In this document: positions 63,056 through 64,000 of the stretch, one piece after another
Position numbering within the stretch: the stretch's first letter is position 1
Layout of the letters: each line of letters begins with the position of its first letter
NCBI GenBank assembly: GCA_040772305.1
Contig: JAXGYK010000002.1
Span: 248,001 to 312,000 of the forward strand
DNA: 64,000 nucleotides
Source: Mesolinea sp040772305
GTDB taxonomy: Bacteria > Chloroflexota > Anaerolineae > Anaerolineales > Anaerolineaceae
Reading direction: 5' to 3'
Position numbers and translations under genes: made by a program
Notes under the pieces: model-generated
The model's database searches: none
What the model saw: the letters and a program-made list of their open reading frames with translations, nothing else
Told to the model about the DNA's origin: nothing

Positions 63056-64000
63056 ATGCCTGCGGTACAGCCAGAACACAAACATGATTCCAGCGCGGCG
63101 TCTAAGACGCCGCGCCGAAGTTTTGTATTGGCAGTACTGGCGATCGTATTGCTTCTCTTTTTCCTGATAAGCCTTAACCTGGGGTCTGCCAAGATCCCAT
63201 TTTCGGATGTTCTCAGTATTTTGGCAGGAGTGCCAGCAAGACAGGCGAGTTGGGACCGGATTGTCCTCAACATCCGCCTTACCCGATCACTGACTGCTAT
63301 TTTGGTTGGTGCAGCGCTTGCGGTTGCTGGCTTGCAGATGCAAACTCTTTTTCGGAATCCTTTAGCGGATCCATTTATCCTGGGTATCAATTCCGGCGCA
63401 TCCTTAGGTGTGGCAGTTGCTTTGTTGGCAATGGGAACGGGTGGTTCGCTGCTGATGAGTGGACTGGGACTGGTGGGCGACCTGAGTTTGGCCATTGCCG
63501 CATCGATTGGTGCGGGATTAGTCTTAGCCCTGATCCTGGTAGTTGGACGTTGGATTAAGAACCCAACCACGCTTTTGATTATGGGCCTGATGTTTGGTCA
63601 TGCAACCGGGGCTGTGGTTAGTCTGTTGATTTACTTTAGCAGTCCAGAGCGCATTCAGGCTTACACAATCTGGTCTTATGGTTCCTTTGGTGGCGTTACC
63701 TGGAACCAGATGCGGGTGCTTTTCCCGGGAATTATGCTGGGTTTAGGCTTAGCTTCCCTCTTACCTAAGGCATTAAATGCCCTGCTATTGGGTGATGATT
63801 ATGCCAAAACCATGGGTTTAAACCTGCAGCGGGCTCGCTTTTTCATCTTATTGAGCGCATCCCTTTTGGCGGGCATTTCAACGGCATTTTGTGGTCCGAT
63901 TGGCTTTTTAGGTGTGGCAATACCGCACCTTGCACGAAACTTGTTTAAAACAGCAGATCACAAGTTTTTGGTTCCTACAGTAGCTTTTCTGGGTGCTATC
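63056..64000 (+). CDS. FecCD/BtuC-family ABC permease (3' end outside window)
   Basis: 315 codons are open to the last base, so the stop is beyond the window. ATG 63056 lies two bases after the binding-protein stop. A charged cytoplasmic start is followed by many hydrophobic segments with the family features RLTRSLTAILVGAALAVAG, FRNPLADPFILGI, SGASLG and CGPIGFLGVAIPHLAR. It forms the membrane channel for B12-type ligands; the ATPase (BtuD) should follow outside. Confidence 0.95.
   Translation, partial: MPAVQPEHKHDSSAASKTPRRSFVLAVLAIVLLLFFLISLNLGSAKIPFSDVLSILAGVPARQASWDRIVLNIRLTRSLTAILVGAALAVAGLQMQTLFRNPLADPFILGINSGASLGVAVALLAMGTGGSLLMSGLGLVGDLSLAIAASIGAGLVLALILVVGRWIKNPTTLLIMGLMFGHATGAVVSLLIYFSSPERIQAYTIWSYGSFGGVTWNQMRVLFPGIMLGLGLASLLPKALNALLLGDDYAKTMGLNLQRARFFILLSASLLAGISTAFCGPIGFLGVAIPHLARNLFKTADHKFLVPTVAFLGAI

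Overview
The window looks like chromosome of a monoderm, Chloroflexota-type bacterium (Anaerolineae-like; this is inference from gene content, not a database result). The pointers are many lipobox lipoproteins, a class B sortase with a Cna-B surface protein, a family of LysM/M23 wall peptidases, the archaeal/eukaryote-type prolyl-tRNA synthetase, and a membrane pyrophosphatase. Most of it is housekeeping DNA with short operons on both strands. It is interrupted by two insertion sequences and a few gene remnants.

Layout. 1-4.3 kb: end of a GT39-like membrane protein, an unknown protein, and a K+-independent H+-pyrophosphatase with a clean terminator. 4.3-10.5 kb: a lipoprotein, an AlkD-like HEAT protein, a DUF2142 membrane protein, ProRS, LOG, MazG and FtsB-like genes, and a tRNA-Leu(CAG). 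10.55-11.93 kb: a degenerate IS5/IS1182-type element whose transposase is broken by a 25-bp tandem duplication. It sits inside a 17-bp repeat array just upstream of the tRNA promoter. 12.1-20.5 kb: cell-wall region with three tandem LysM-M23 paralogues, a fourth multi-LysM M23 protein and an M1 aminopeptidase lipoprotein. 20.5-29.5 kb: an MFS remnant, OsmC with a perfect palindrome in front, then a long leftward cluster (Cna-B protein, sortase, small membrane protein, SelA, M24 peptidase, TsaD), and a PHP/MBL pair.

29.7-46.7 kb: B12-dependent methionine synthase, lipoproteins (DUF3048, DUF4349), a GH36 alpha-galactosidase, TsaC-PrmC-RF1, a CorC-type membrane protein, a methyltransferase, a UbiA prenyltransferase and a PatB-type C-S lyase. 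46.7-54.2 kb: cold-shock protein, PRPP synthetase homologue, methyltransferase, UppP, Tgt, then an intact IS481-type element inserted after the sixth codon of the alanine racemase gene. The right end of that IS supplies a replacement in-frame start codon. 54.3-64 kb: a double-thioredoxin/CcdA fusion, a Rel/SpoT homologue with a decayed synthetase domain, DUF1294, YigZ, an ABC exporter paired with a papain/C39-like protein, and a cobalamin riboswitch controlling a BtuF-BtuC type uptake system that runs off the window.

Functional threads. B12 use and uptake (MetH, riboswitch, BtuFC) go with methionine/sulfur metabolism (PatB). Translation quality and tRNA modification are well represented (TsaC, TsaD, Tgt, PrmC/RF1, ProRS, SelA). 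Envelope building and remodelling form a third theme (UppP, Alr, M23 set, FtsB-like, sortase). I see no CRISPR array, prophage or recognised defence island. The most unusual signals are the IS481-alr junction, the sortase with its non-canonical substrate, the repeat array upstream of tRNA-Leu, and the degenerate Rel protein.
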